Source of the DNA: Marinihelvus fidelis
GTDB taxonomy: Bacteria > Pseudomonadota > Gammaproteobacteria > Xanthomonadales > SZUA-36
Length of the DNA: 64,000 nt
Reading direction: 5' to 3'
Assembly (NCBI RefSeq): GCF_008725655.1
Contig: NZ_VYXP01000008.1
Location: 1-64,000, forward strand
Part shown: in pieces, positions 1 to 10,855 of the stretch
Position numbering within the stretch: position 1 is the first letter of the stretch
Layout: each line of letters opens with the position of its first letter
Notes under the pieces: model-generated
Seen by the model: the letters and a program-made list of their open reading frames with translations, nothing else
Databases searched by the model: none
What the model was told of the DNA's origin: nothing
Program-made: the position numbers and the translations under genes

Positions 1-90
1 GTTTAGCCCCGGGCAGGGCTATCGGCGACAGGGATGTCGCCGATAAGCGTACATGGATGTATTCAAAGCGTGCCCTGCCCGGGGCTAAAC
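1..90. repeat. Nested inverted repeat (long hairpin) at the window edge
   Basis: Bases 1-19 and 72-90 are perfect reverse complements (GTTTAGCCCCGGGCAGGGC and its complement). Inside lies a second perfect 10-bp stem, 20-29 with 36-45 (TATCGGCGAC / GTCGCCGATA). The remaining unpaired stretch includes ACATGGATGTATTCA. The element is non-coding, sits downstream of the minus-strand tRNA-Glu, and has no T-run, so it is not an ordinary intrinsic terminator. It resembles a dispersed palindromic element of the kind scattered in gammaproteobacterial chromosomes, but that family assignment is inference. It begins at base 1, so a further portion may lie outside the window. Confidence 0.7.
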
Positions 91-157
91 CCCAAACAGG
101 ACGGCCACGCAGCAACGCGCCGCCACCGGTTGGCAGAGCCTCGGGAATAAGGAAAGT

Positions 158-232
158 TGGCGCTCCCTACGAGAATCGAACTCGTGTTTCAGCCTTGAGA
201 GGGCCGCGTCCTAACCGCTAGACGAAGGGAGC
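158..232 (-). tRNA. tRNA-Glu (anticodon CTC), CCA encoded
   Basis: On the minus strand a complete cloverleaf is readable. The acceptor stem GCTCCCT (232-226) pairs with AGGGAGC (168-162). It is followed by discriminator G and an encoded CCA (160-158). The anticodon stem encloses the loop CTCTCAA, giving anticodon CTC, which reads GAG. The T-arm contains GTTCGAT. The gene is divergent from pcnB. No convincing intrinsic terminator was found downstream of it apart from the long inverted repeat at 1-90. Confidence 0.95.
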
Positions 233-360
233 GTCGTAAACTTGCCACGCGGGAGCCCGCGCGGGGCGCACATGGTAAACTAGCGGGCTTACGACATCAA
301 TCATTTCAGCAACCCTGGCGCGGGCACTCAACCGGCGCCAAAGCACGGCAGGACGCCGCT

Positions 361-1650
361 ATCAGTAATCCCGTCATCATCACGCCAGAACAGCACGGAA
401 TCGATGCCCGCCAGCTCTGCAGCAGCGCCACGGAAGTGGTTGAGCGGCTGCAGGAGGCGGGTTACGAGGCCTATATCGTCGGCGGCAGTGTCCGCGACCT
501 TCTGCTGGGCAAGGCGCCCAAGGACTTCGATGTCGCCACCGACGCGACACCCGAAGAGGTCAAGAACGTTTTTCCGCGTGCCCGCCTGATCGGGCGGCGG
601 TTCCGGCTGGCGCACGTGCGCATTCGCGGCTCGCTGGTCGAGGTGGCCACGTTCCGTGGCCCCAGCGGCCACGACGACAAGCACGTCACCGACGAGGGCC
701 GCATCCTGCGGGACAATGTCTGGGGCAGTGTCGAGGAAGACGCGGTGCGGCGCGATTTCACCCTTAACGCGCTGTTCATGGACCCCGTATCTGGCGACAT
801 CCAGGATTACGTGGGCGGCTATGAAGACCTGGTGGCGCGGCGGCTGAAACTGATCGGCGACCCGGAGACACGCTATCGCGAGGACCCGGTGCGGCTGCTG
901 CGCGCGGCGCGTTTCGTCGCCAAGCTTGGGCTGAACCTGGATCCGGCCACCGAGGCGCCGGTGCGTGCCATGGCGGGTACGCTGGAGGACATTCCGCCGG
1001 CGCGCCTGTTCGAGGAGGTCTGCAAGCTGTTCCTGACCGGCCACGCGCTGCGGACCATGGAGTCGCTGCAGCGCTTTGAACTGACACGGGCGTTGTTCCC
1101 CGTACTTGAACGCGGTGAACACCTGGGCCAGGCCGCCGTCGTCGAGCTGACCTGGCAGGCCATGCGCAACACCGATGATCGCATCGCCAACGAGCAATCT
1201 GTCACGCCCGCGTTCCTGGTGGCCGCGTTGCTGTGGCAGCCGGTTCGCGATCGCGCGGAGAAGTACCAGGCCAACGGTGCGTCGGAGTACCAGGCGCTGG
1301 AGCAGGCCGCCGATGAGGTGCTGCAGCTGCAGGTGCAGCGCACGGCGGTGCCGCGACGCTTCAGTTCCGTGACCCGGCAGATCTGGCTGAACCAGGCGCG
1401 GCTGCGGCGGACCCGTGGCAAGCGCGCCCTGTCCATCCTGCGCCAGCCGCGTTTTCGCGCAGCCTACGATTTCCTCGAACTGCGGGCGCGCGAGGACGAC
1501 AGCCTGGCGGAACTGGTGGCGTTCTGGAGCGAGGCGCAAAAAGATCCCGAGCTGCAATCGCAGGTCCAGGTGGAGGCGCCACGCAAGCGCCGTCGCCGGC
1601 GGGGTGGCCGGCGACGCCGGAAGCCGTCGGATGGTGGCGGCGGCGACTGA
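361..1650 (+). CDS. pcnB: Poly(A) polymerase I, likely ATC start
   Basis: This enzyme adds 3' poly(A) tails to RNA and so promotes decay. From the ATC at 361 the protein is 429 aa. The nucleotidyltransferase signature GGSVRDLLLG lies at about residues 41-50 and the catalytic DFD at 55-57. GRRFRLAHV and RRDFTLNALF follow, and the C-terminus is a very basic Arg-rich tail typical of proteobacterial PcnB. The first conventional in-frame start is GTG at 436, but E. coli-like sequence (IITPEQHGI, matching VTVIPREQHAI) extends upstream to about 364 with no in-frame ATG, GTG or TTG. AGGA at 350-353 stands 7 nt before the ATC. E. coli pcnB itself is known to start at AUU. The end overlaps folK by 20 nt. 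The function is clear; the exact start is inferred. Confidence 0.92.
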   Translation: MSNPVIITPEQHGIDARQLCSSATEVVERLQEAGYEAYIVGGSVRDLLLGKAPKDFDVATDATPEEVKNVFPRARLIGRRFRLAHVRIRGSLVEVATFRGPSGHDDKHVTDEGRILRDNVWGSVEEDAVRRDFTLNALFMDPVSGDIQDYVGGYEDLVARRLKLIGDPETRYREDPVRLLRAARFVAKLGLNLDPATEAPVRAMAGTLEDIPPARLFEEVCKLFLTGHALRTMESLQRFELTRALFPVLERGEHLGQAAVVELTWQAMRNTDDRIANEQSVTPAFLVAALLWQPVRDRAEKYQANGASEYQALEQAADEVLQLQVQRTAVPRRFSSVTRQIWLNQARLRRTRGKRALSILRQPRFRAAYDFLELRAREDDSLAELVAFWSEAQKDPELQSQVQVEAPRKRRRRRGGRRRRKPSDGGGGD

Positions 1651-2149
1651 GTCATCGCCCACGCAGGCCGCGTGGGTTGGCCTGGGCAGTAACCAGGGTG
1701 ACCGCAGGGCGCTGCTGGCCCAGGCGCTGGAACGGATCGGTCAGCTGCCCGCCGTCGAACTCGTCCGTAGTTCCCCCGTCTACGAAACCGAGCCCTGGGG
1801 CGATACCGACCAGCCCGCGTTCCTGAACGCGGTGGCGGAACTGGCGGTGAGTGGCACGGCGGAGCAGTTGCTGGAATCACTGCAGGCCATAGAGGCCGAC
1901 CTGGGCCGGGTGCGCGGGGAGCGCCGCTGGGGGCCACGGCCGATTGACCTGGATATCCTCGTGTTCGGCGACCAGGCCATCGACACACCGGACCTGGTGG
2001 TGCCGCATCCGCGACTGCCCGAACGCGCGTTTGTGCTGGTGCCGCTGGCGGACATCGCGCCCGGGCTGCGGGTGCCGGGCAGGGGCGTCGTGGCCGATCT
2101 GCTCGCGGCGATTGATACGACGACCGTCAGCCCGGCAGGGGTGTTGTGA
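1631..2149 (+). CDS. folK: 2-amino-4-hydroxy-6-hydroxymethyldihydropteridine pyrophosphokinase
   Basis: HPPK transfers pyrophosphate from ATP to 6-hydroxymethyl-7,8-dihydropterin in folate synthesis, in the cytoplasm. The 172-aa product carries the N-terminal GLGSNQGD and the family signature RWGPRPIDLDIL, both diagnostic. The ATG at 1631 lies inside the 3' end of pcnB (20-nt overlap), giving a translationally coupled pcnB-folK pair, an arrangement also known from E. coli. The protein starts about ten residues before the conserved core, close to the usual length of about 160 aa. The transcript probably ends at the strong terminator at 2287-2319. Confidence 0.95.
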   Translation: MVAAATESSPTQAAWVGLGSNQGDRRALLAQALERIGQLPAVELVRSSPVYETEPWGDTDQPAFLNAVAELAVSGTAEQLLESLQAIEADLGRVRGERRWGPRPIDLDILVFGDQAIDTPDLVVPHPRLPERAFVLVPLADIAPGLRVPGRGVVADLLAAIDTTTVSPAGVL

Positions 2150-2179
2150 GCCAAATGTCGCGGAGAAGTCACAGGTGGG

Positions 2180-2207
2180 TTGCTTTTTTGTCAGTTAGTG
2201 GTATTAT
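2180..2207 (+). promoter_or_regulatory. Candidate sigma-70 promoter in the folK-pgi gap
   Basis: TTGCTT (2180-2185) and TATTAT (2202-2207) are separated by 16 bp in a segment clearly richer in A and T than its surroundings. The -10 is good (5 of 6), but the -35 matches the consensus only in its first three bases. A start near 2214 would give a transcript of roughly 105 nt ending at the terminator at 2287-2319. Confidence 0.35.
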
Positions 2208-2213
2208 TACAAC

Positions 2214-2319
2214 CACTCTTGGCAAATTTACAACGTTTGTCAGGATCGCAGGGCGCGAAAGACGGATACATCACTCCAAAAGCCTACCTCTCCCCAGATT
2301 CGGGGAGAGGTTTTTTTTT
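2214..2319 (+). ncRNA. Candidate small RNA or folK 3' UTR
   Basis: The stretch between the possible promoter at 2180-2207 and the terminator at 2287-2319 has no credible reading frame; the only open frame runs straight through the terminator. I recognise no riboswitch or known sRNA family in it. It could equally be the 3' UTR of the pcnB-folK transcript. Beyond the terminator, TTTGATAA (2325-2332) and TTATCAAA (2361-2368) form an 8-bp inverted repeat that could be an operator or small hairpin. The rest, up to pgi at 2480, shows only a repeated TTGCGGGCTGGC. Confidence 0.3.
2287..2319 (+). terminator. Strong intrinsic terminator
   Basis: CCTCTCCCC (2287-2295) pairs perfectly with GGGGAGAGG (2302-2310) across a 6-nt loop and is followed by nine T residues (2311-2319). 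It ends the pcnB-folK transcript or a separate small RNA. Confidence 0.92.
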
Positions 2320-2479
2320 GGGCGTTTGATAATCAGCCCAAACCCCTTATTATTGACCTGTTATCAAAGTGTTAAGCCTTCTCCATTGCGGGCTGGCGCG
2401 GTGCCGTGTGTTGTCACCGTGTTGCCGCGCCGGTTGCGGGCTGGCATTCCATTGACCACCGCAGGGATTTCCACCACCA

Positions 2480-4105
2480 ATGACGTCTGAACGCCACAAC
2501 GGTCAGGAACTGACCGCCGAAACTCGCGCTTTGTTGCAAAAAAACCACACCCGCCTCGTGACCGAAGGCCTGCCGGCGCTGTCCACGGCCGAGGGTCGTT
2601 TCGACGACTTCAGCCGCGGCCTGGACGGCCTGCTGTTCGATTTCAGCCGCGTGCTGCTGGATGCGCCAACCCTGGATGTCCTGCTCGACGGCGCGCGTGA
2701 GATCGGCCTGGAGGCCCAGCGCGATGCCCTGTTCGCCGGCGACAACGTCAATTCAACCGAGCAACGCCCCGCCTTGCACATGGCGCTACGCAGCCCGGAT
2801 GTGCTGGCGCACGTGGGCGGCGACGAGGCCGCCCGGGTCACCCAGGCCATGAAAACGATGCTGGTATGGGCCGACCTGCTGCACGAGGGTGAATTGCCCG
2901 GTGCCCCGGACAAGCGAGTGCGGCACATCATCCATGTCGGCATCGGCGGTTCGCTGCTGGGTACGCAGCTGGTCGTGGAGGCCCTGGACCGGGGCACTTC
3001 GCCGCTGACCGTGCATTTCCTGGGTTCGGTGGACGCGGTGCTGCGCGAGCGGCTCATGCGCCAGCTCGACCCGGCTGAGACCATGGTCGTGCTGGTGTCC
3101 AAGAGTTTCAGCACCGGAGATACCCTGCTGCACGGCCGCCGCCTGCGTGACTGGCTCGCCCGTCACCTGGGCGAGGAAGAGGGCGCTGGCCGCCTGTTCG
3201 CCGTCACCAGCCAGGTCGAGCGCGCCGGCGCGTTCGGTATTGCGCCCGAGCGCCTGCTGTATTTCAGCGACTGGGTGGGCGGACGCTACTCGCTGTGGTC
3301 GCCCGTGAGCCTGTCCGCTGCAGGCGTGATCGGCTCGCACGCGTTCCGCGAACTGCTCGCCGGCGCGGCGGCGATGGACCGGCATTTCCAGCGCGCACCG
3401 CTGGAGGACAACCTGCCCGTGCTGTACGGCCTGATCGGGGCGTGGCACCGCAACATCTGCGGCCACGCGGCCTGGGGCGTCATGCCCTACGACCAGCGAC
3501 TGCGCCTGCTGCCGGCATGGATGCAGCAGCTGGTGATGGAATCAAACGGCAAGTCCGTCACCCGTGACGGCAGGCCTGTGCCGCTGAAGACCGCGCCCGT
3601 GGTCTTCGGCGAGACCGGCACCGAGGCCCAGCATTCCGTCTTCCAGGCCATGCACCAGGGCGCCGACGTCGTGCCGCTGAATTTCATCGGCGTGATCCGC
3701 CCTGACCACGACGATCGCGAAGCGCAGAACGAACTGCTCGCCAACCTGTTCGCGCAGCTGAAAGCGCTGGCCGAGGGCCGCGACGCCGCCGCCACCCGAG
3801 CCGGCATCGGCGACATCGACGACGACCTGCTCGCGCAACGCACCTTCGCCGGTAACCGCCCCTCCGAGCTGATCCTGCTCGACCGGCTGGATCCAAAACG
3901 CCTGGGCATGCTGCTCGCGCTTTACGAGCACAAAGTGTTCGTCGAAAGCGTGCTGTGGAACATCAATGCCTTCGACCAGTGGGGTGTGGAACTGGGCAAA
4001 ACGCTCGCCCCCGGCATCCAGTCCGCCCTGGCCGGCAAGGCCGATGCCCCCGCCGGCGTCGACGCGATCATCGACTACGTCGCCTCCGTCCGCACTCACG
4101 GGTAA
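2480..4105 (+). CDS. pgi: Glucose-6-phosphate isomerase
   Basis: Pgi interconverts glucose-6-phosphate and fructose-6-phosphate in the cytoplasm. The 541-aa protein is near the usual 550. Visible family signatures are HVGIGGSLLG, VSKSFSTGDT, GGRYSLWSPVSLS, ESNGKSV, the loop GETGTEAQHSVFQ (the motif GEPGTNGQH in many homologues, so slightly divergent here) and NAFDQWGVELGK. The ATG at 2480 has only a weak upstream AGGGA. The TAA stop is formed by the first unit of a 7-bp tandem array, so the 3' end of the gene merges into the repeat at 4102-4150. Confidence 0.96.
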   Translation: MTSERHNGQELTAETRALLQKNHTRLVTEGLPALSTAEGRFDDFSRGLDGLLFDFSRVLLDAPTLDVLLDGAREIGLEAQRDALFAGDNVNSTEQRPALHMALRSPDVLAHVGGDEAARVTQAMKTMLVWADLLHEGELPGAPDKRVRHIIHVGIGGSLLGTQLVVEALDRGTSPLTVHFLGSVDAVLRERLMRQLDPAETMVVLVSKSFSTGDTLLHGRRLRDWLARHLGEEEGAGRLFAVTSQVERAGAFGIAPERLLYFSDWVGGRYSLWSPVSLSAAGVIGSHAFRELLAGAAAMDRHFQRAPLEDNLPVLYGLIGAWHRNICGHAAWGVMPYDQRLRLLPAWMQQLVMESNGKSVTRDGRPVPLKTAPVVFGETGTEAQHSVFQAMHQGADVVPLNFIGVIRPDHDDREAQNELLANLFAQLKALAEGRDAAATRAGIGDIDDDLLAQRTFAGNRPSELILLDRLDPKRLGMLLALYEHKVFVESVLWNINAFDQWGVELGKTLAPGIQSALAGKADAPAGVDAIIDYVASVRTHG

Positions 4106-4150
4106 CGCGTAACGCGTTACGCGTAACGCGTGACGAGTGACGAGTGACGC
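4102..4150 (+). repeat. Heptanucleotide tandem array 1 (7 units)
   Basis: Seven consecutive 7-bp units: GTAACGC, GTAACGC, GTTACGC, GTAACGC, GTGACGA, GTGACGA, GTGACGC. The first unit holds the TAA stop codon of pgi. Six of the seven units carry TAA or TGA, and the 7-bp period places them in all three frames. The 149-bp spacer 4151-4299 between this array and array 2 has no recognisable gene; it contains only a weak imperfect palindrome (TCATCG near 4219, CGATGA near 4251). Confidence 0.9.
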
Positions 4151-4299
4151 GTAGGGCGTTGATTGCCTGGTACGGGGTTGCGAAGGACTTGCTTTGGCGT
4201 TGTTGGCTAGTGGTTCATCGCCCGGGGCTGTGCCATATGGCCGCGCAGGCCGATGACAGGCTGGCCCTTGCGTCAACGCCGCCAGTCCCCGAGAGTTTT

Positions 4300-4327
4300 G
4301 TCACGCGTCACGCGTCACCCGTCACCG
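4300..4327 (-). repeat. Heptanucleotide tandem array 2 (4 units, inverted)
   Basis: On the plus strand the units read GTCACGC, GTCACGC, GTCACCC, GTCACCG. On the minus strand they are GTGAC-type units in the same orientation as the gene they end: the TGA stop of the minus-strand ATPase gene (4322-4324) lies in the first unit. With array 1 this makes an inverted pair between two convergent genes. Confidence 0.88.
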
Positions 4328-5809
4328 GCCTTTCAGCACCCCCATCAGCCCCCGGGAGAGCTCTTTGCCCAGCCAGGTGCCGAAGCTGCGGGCAGTGCTT
4401 TTGAACATCGCTTCCATGGCCGAGTCGCCGCGGCGGGATGAAGATTTCGGTTTTGATTTCGTGGAGGCCTTGGTGGATTTGGCGGCTTCTTCTTCCGCGC
4501 GGGCGGCCTCGGCGCGCTCGGCGGCTTTCTCGGCGCGGGCCTTGAGCATTTCTGCGGCGGACTCGCGGTTGACGCGTTGGCCGTACTTGCTGCCCAGGGC
4601 GCTGGTGGCCATCCACTTGGCGCGCTCTTCCTCGGTGGCGGGGCCGATGCGCGAGGTGGGCGGGCGGATCAATACACGGTCGACCACCGAGGGCACGCCG
4701 TCCTCGTCCAGGGTCGACACCAGGCCTTCGCCCACGCCCAGTTCGGTGATGACCGTCTCGGTGTCCAGCTCCGGGTTCTGGCGGAATGACTCCGCGGCGA
4801 CCTTGACCGCGCGGCGCTCGCGCGGGGTATAGGCGCGCAGGGCGTGCTGGATGCGGTTGCCCAGCTGGCCGAGCACGGTGTCCGGCACGTCGGTGGGGTT
4901 CTGGGTGATGAAGTACACGCCGACGCCCTTGGAGCGGACCAGGCGGACGATCTGTTCGATTTTCTCCAGCAAAGCCCTGGGCGCGTGGTCGAACAGCAGG
5001 TGAGCTTCGTCGAAGAAGAACACCAGCACGGGGTGGTCCGGGTCGCCCACCTCGGGCAGCGTTTCGAACAGCTCGGACAGCAGCCACAGCAGCACCGTCG
5101 AGTACATCCGTGGCTGCTGGATCAGGCGGTTGGCGGCCAGCACATTGACCTGGCCGCGGCCGTCTTCACCGGTGACCAGCAGGTCGGCCAGTTCCAGCGC
5201 GGGCTCGCCGAAGAATTGGGCGCCGCCCTGGTCCTCGAGCACCAGCAGCCGGCGCTGGATGGCGGCCACGGACGAGGAACTGACGTTGCCGTACTGCAGC
5301 GACAGCTCGGCGCGGTTCTCGCCGACGAAGCGCAGCAACTGCTGCAGGTCTTCCAGGTCGAGCAACAGCAGGCCCTGCTCGTCGGCCACGCGGAAGGCGA
5401 TGTTAAGGATGCCTTCCTGGGTGTCATTCAGTTCCAGCAGGTTGGCCAGCAGCAGCGGGCCCATCTCCGAGATGGTCGCGCGGATGGGGTGGCCCCAATG
5501 GCCGTTGATGTCCCAGAAGGTCACCGGCCAGCTGGCCGCCGCGTAGTCGGGGATGCCGATGATGTCGAGCCGTTCGTCGATCTTGGGGTGCGGTGAAATG
5601 GGCTTGCACAGGCCGGACAGGTCGCCCTTGACGTCGGCCAGGAAGACCGGTGTGCCGATGCGCGAGAAGCCTTCGGCCAGCACCTGCAGGGTGACGGTCT
5701 TGCCGGTGCCGGTGGCGCCCGCGACCAGGCCGTGGCGGTTGCCCAGCGCGGGCAGCAGGTAGCGCTTGTCGGCACCCTTGCCAAGCAGGATGGGTTCGAT
5801 ATCGCTCAT
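4322..5809 (-). CDS. HerA-like P-loop ATPase, YjgR/DUF853 family
   Basis: This is a predicted cytoplasmic ATPase of the HerA/FtsK superclass whose function is not established. The 495-aa product has a Walker A motif GATGTGKT near residue 31, a Walker B region [11 protein letters not shown] and the downstream [10 protein letters not shown] typical of the DUF853 family. The C-terminal 100 residues are rich in Ala, Glu, Lys and Arg (likely a charged coiled or flexible segment) and end in a short amphipathic stretch. I chose the ATG at 5809 (protein begins [10 protein letters not shown]) because GGGGAG lies upstream at normal spacing; an ATG 30 nt earlier also exists. It is divergent from leuS. 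The stop codon is inside array 2. Confidence 0.88.
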   Translation of the reverse strand: MSDIEPILLGKGADKRYLLPALGNRHGLVAGATGTGKTVTLQVLAEGFSRIGTPVFLADVKGDLSGLCKPISPHPKIDERLDIIGIPDYAAASWPVTFWDINGHWGHPIRATISEMGPLLLANLLELNDTQEGILNIAFRVADEQGLLLLDLEDLQQLLRFVGENRAELSLQYGNVSSSSVAAIQRRLLVLEDQGGAQFFGEPALELADLLVTGEDGRGQVNVLAANRLIQQPRMYSTVLLWLLSELFETLPEVGDPDHPVLVFFFDEAHLLFDHAPRALLEKIEQIVRLVRSKGVGVYFITQNPTDVPDTVLGQLGNRIQHALRAYTPRERRAVKVAAESFRQNPELDTETVITELGVGEGLVSTLDEDGVPSVVDRVLIRPPTSRIGPATEEERAKWMATSALGSKYGQRVNRESAAEMLKARAEKAAERAEAARAEEEAAKSTKASTKSKPKSSSRRGDSAMEAMFKSTARSFGTWLGKELSRGLMGVLKGR

Positions 5810-5967
5810 CGCGTGTGACTCCCCGTAGACATGCGCCACAGCTTAGTGAGTCGGGCGCGAATGCGCCAGCGCGGAGGCCGCGCGCATACCTTTCCGCGGG
5901 TGCGCGGGTTAAGATTGCGGTTTTGGCGACACCGCTCGCCACGCCACAAAGAATTCAAGCACCGATC

Positions 5968-8621
<2,654 letters not shown>

Positions 8622-8625
<4 letters not shown>

Positions 8626-9128
8626 ACGCGATGCGGCGGAATGGGCTGAACGGGGTGCTGATACTGGCGCTGGCGCTGGTGCTGTCGGCCTGCGGTTTCC
8701 ATTTCCAGGGCCAGGCCGAGTTGCCGCCGGAAATGGCGCAGACCCGTATCGCTACGCCGGACCCGTACAGCCAGTTCGTCCGCCGCCTGTCCATCCTGCT
8801 GGAGCAGAACGGTGCCCAGGTGGTCACCGCGCCCGCCGGCACCGCCATCCTCGAGATCCCCGAGTCCAATGTTCGCAAGGACATCCTGTCCATTGGCGAC
8901 ACGGCCCGCGTGCGTGAATACCGCATCGTGCATCGGGTGCGCTTCCGCCTGGTGGATACGGACGGCAACGTGCTGGTGCCCGAGCAGGCCCTGGAGCGCA
9001 GCCGCGTCATCAGCTTTGACGAGCAGGACATCCTGGCGGCCACGCGTGAAGAGGAATACCTGCGCGAGGAGCTGGCCGACACCCTTTCACGGCTGGTGTT
9101 GCGCCGCCTGGGCACGACCCGCGCCTGA
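8622..9128 (+). CDS. lptE: LPS-assembly lipoprotein LptE
   Basis: LptE is an outer-membrane lipoprotein that plugs the LptD barrel and helps insert lipopolysaccharide. The 168-aa product begins with a hydrophobic signal ending in the lipobox LSAC, with the lipidated Cys at residue 24, followed by GFHFQG. The family's GF-x-L/F-RG-type start is recognisable though short. The ATG at 8622 overlaps the leuS stop (ATGA); a second in-frame ATG at 8631 is possible. Identification rests on the lipobox, length and position between leuS and holA. Confidence 0.92.
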
Positions 9129-9130
9129 GC

Positions 9131-10129
9131 ATGCCGGTCCGCCTCGAACAGTTTGACGCGCGACTGGAACAGGGCCTGGCGCCCGTCTACCTGCTGGCCG
9201 GCCCTGAGCCGCTGCTGGTCCAGGAGTGCCGCGACAAGGTCTTCGCCCACGCCCGCGAGCAGGGCTTTGACGAGCGCGTGACCCTGCATGCCGATCGCTA
9301 TTTCGACTGGAATGAGCTGACCGCCGGTGGCGAGCCGTCGCTGTTTGCGCGCCGGCGCGTGATCGACCTGCGGATCCCCACCGGCAAACCCGGGCAGGAG
9401 GGCGGCCGCACCCTCAGCGACTGGTGCGAGGCGCCGGACCCGGACAACCTGCTGGTGGTCAGCTGCAACGAGTGGGACAAGGGCTCGCGGGACTCCAAGT
9501 GGGCGAAGCAGTTCGACAGCGCCGGCGTACGGGTCGATATCTGGCCGGTCAAGGCCGGCGAGTTACCCGGCTGGATCGCCGGGCGTATGCGCCATGCCGG
9601 GCTGAACCCCGACCCGGGGGCCATCCAGGTGCTGGCCGAGCGGCTGGAAGGCAACCTGCTGGCCGCCGACCAGGAAATCATGAAGCTGGCCCTGCTCAAG
9701 GGCGATGCACCGCTGGGCGCCGAAGACGTGCTGGAGGTGGTGGCCGACAGCTCCCGCTTTGATGCCTTCGTGCTGGCGGACAGCCTGGTGGCCGGTGACC
9801 TGGCCAACGCGCTGCGTGTCTCGCTTGGGCTACGGCGCATTGGCGTGCCGCTGCCGATGGTGGTGGGTGCGCTGGCGATGAAGCTGGGGCAGGTTCAGGC
9901 CTTCGCCGATGCCGTGGCCCGCGGCGAGCCGGCGGGTAATGTGTTCCGGCGACTACGAATCTGGCAGAGCCAACAGGGCGCCTGCAGCGATGCGGCGCGC
10001 CGCCTGGGACGAGACCGCCTGGCCGAGGTGATGGCCATGCTGTCGCGTATTGATCGCCAGGCCAAGGGCCGTGGCCGGGGTGACCCCTGGCATGAGCTCG
10101 ACCGGCTGGCGATCCGGATGTGCGCGTGA
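9131..10129 (+). CDS. holA: DNA polymerase III subunit delta
   Basis: HolA is the delta subunit of the clamp loader that opens the beta sliding clamp. The 332-aa product matches family length (E. coli 343). It has the N-terminal VYLLAGPEPLLVQE, the internal LEGNLLAADQEIMKLALL and the C-terminal LLSRIDRQAKG-type segment. It starts two bases after the lptE stop and overlaps nadD by 10 nt, so it sits in the leuS-lptE-holA-nadD operon. Confidence 0.95.
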   Translation: MPVRLEQFDARLEQGLAPVYLLAGPEPLLVQECRDKVFAHAREQGFDERVTLHADRYFDWNELTAGGEPSLFARRRVIDLRIPTGKPGQEGGRTLSDWCEAPDPDNLLVVSCNEWDKGSRDSKWAKQFDSAGVRVDIWPVKAGELPGWIAGRMRHAGLNPDPGAIQVLAERLEGNLLAADQEIMKLALLKGDAPLGAEDVLEVVADSSRFDAFVLADSLVAGDLANALRVSLGLRRIGVPLPMVVGALAMKLGQVQAFADAVARGEPAGNVFRRLRIWQSQQGACSDAARRLGRDRLAEVMAMLSRIDRQAKGRGRGDPWHELDRLAIRMCA

Positions 10130-10800
10130 AGCCCGCGCAGCAGGCGGACAGCAGCCTGCCGATCGGCCTCTTTGGCGGCACCTTCGACCCGGTGCACCGT
10201 GGTCATATCCAGGTCGCCCTGGATGCCTCCGAAGCCCTGGAGATCGACGATTTCCGCCTGTTGCCCGCCGGCGATCCTCCACACCGCATGGGCACACACG
10301 CGCCGGCCGCCGACCGTGTCGCCATGCTGGAACTGGCGCTGCGTGGCTATTCCGGGCTCAGTATCGATACCCGGGAAGTTGATCGCGAAGGCCCCTCGTA
10401 CATGGTCGACACGCTGGAAGAACTTCGTCAGGCTCATCCCGACGCGCCGCTGGTGCTGGTGCTGGGCCAGGACGCGGCCAACGGCCTGCACCGCTGGCAC
10501 CGCTGGCAGCGCTTGCCGGCGCTGGCCCACCTGGTGGTCATGACCCGCCCGGGCGAGCGGCCCATGTATGGCGGCCAGCTGGGCACCGCGCTGGCGCACC
10601 GCGAGACCCGCGAAATCGCGCGCCTGAAAGACAGCACTGCCGGCCTGCTGCTGCACCTGGACGTGTCCCAGATGGACGTGTCGTCGACCGAAATCCGCCG
10701 TCGTATCGCCGCCGGTGACCCGGTGGTCACGCTGCTGCCGCCCGGCGTGCTGGGTTATATCGAGGAACACGGCCTGTACCGGGACGTCCGGGCGCTGTGA
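10120..10800 (+). CDS. nadD: Nicotinate-mononucleotide adenylyltransferase
   Basis: NadD adenylates nicotinate mononucleotide to deamido-NAD in NAD synthesis. The protein shows GLFGGTFDPVHRGH (nucleotidyltransferase T/HxGH motif) and SSTEIRRRI near the C-terminus, both diagnostic. Two GTG codons are possible starts: 10120 (226 aa) and 10126, the second forming a GTGA overlap with the holA stop; no ATG is available in frame. Either way translation is coupled to holA. Confidence 0.95.
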   Translation: MRVKPAQQADSSLPIGLFGGTFDPVHRGHIQVALDASEALEIDDFRLLPAGDPPHRMGTHAPAADRVAMLELALRGYSGLSIDTREVDREGPSYMVDTLEELRQAHPDAPLVLVLGQDAANGLHRWHRWQRLPALAHLVVMTRPGERPMYGGQLGTALAHRETREIARLKDSTAGLLLHLDVSQMDVSSTEIRRRIAAGDPVVTLLPPGVLGYIEEHGLYRDVRAL

Positions 10801-10855
10801 TTAGGGGTGCGGCTGGGCTAGAATAGGCACAAGCCCCAAAGCCGAAGAACCGCTT

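Noticed and set aside
253-281. Possible pcnB promoter with TAAACT at 276-281
   Set aside because: No acceptable -35 hexamer stands at normal spacing; TTGCCA at 242 would need a 28-bp spacer.
2146-2490. 114-aa open frame between folK and pgi
   Set aside because: It reads through a strong terminator with nine T residues and an A/T-rich non-coding stretch; no homology is recognisable.
4102-4327. Heptamer arrays considered as a CRISPR array
   Set aside because: Units are only 7 bp and directly adjacent, with no spacers and no cas genes anywhere in the window.
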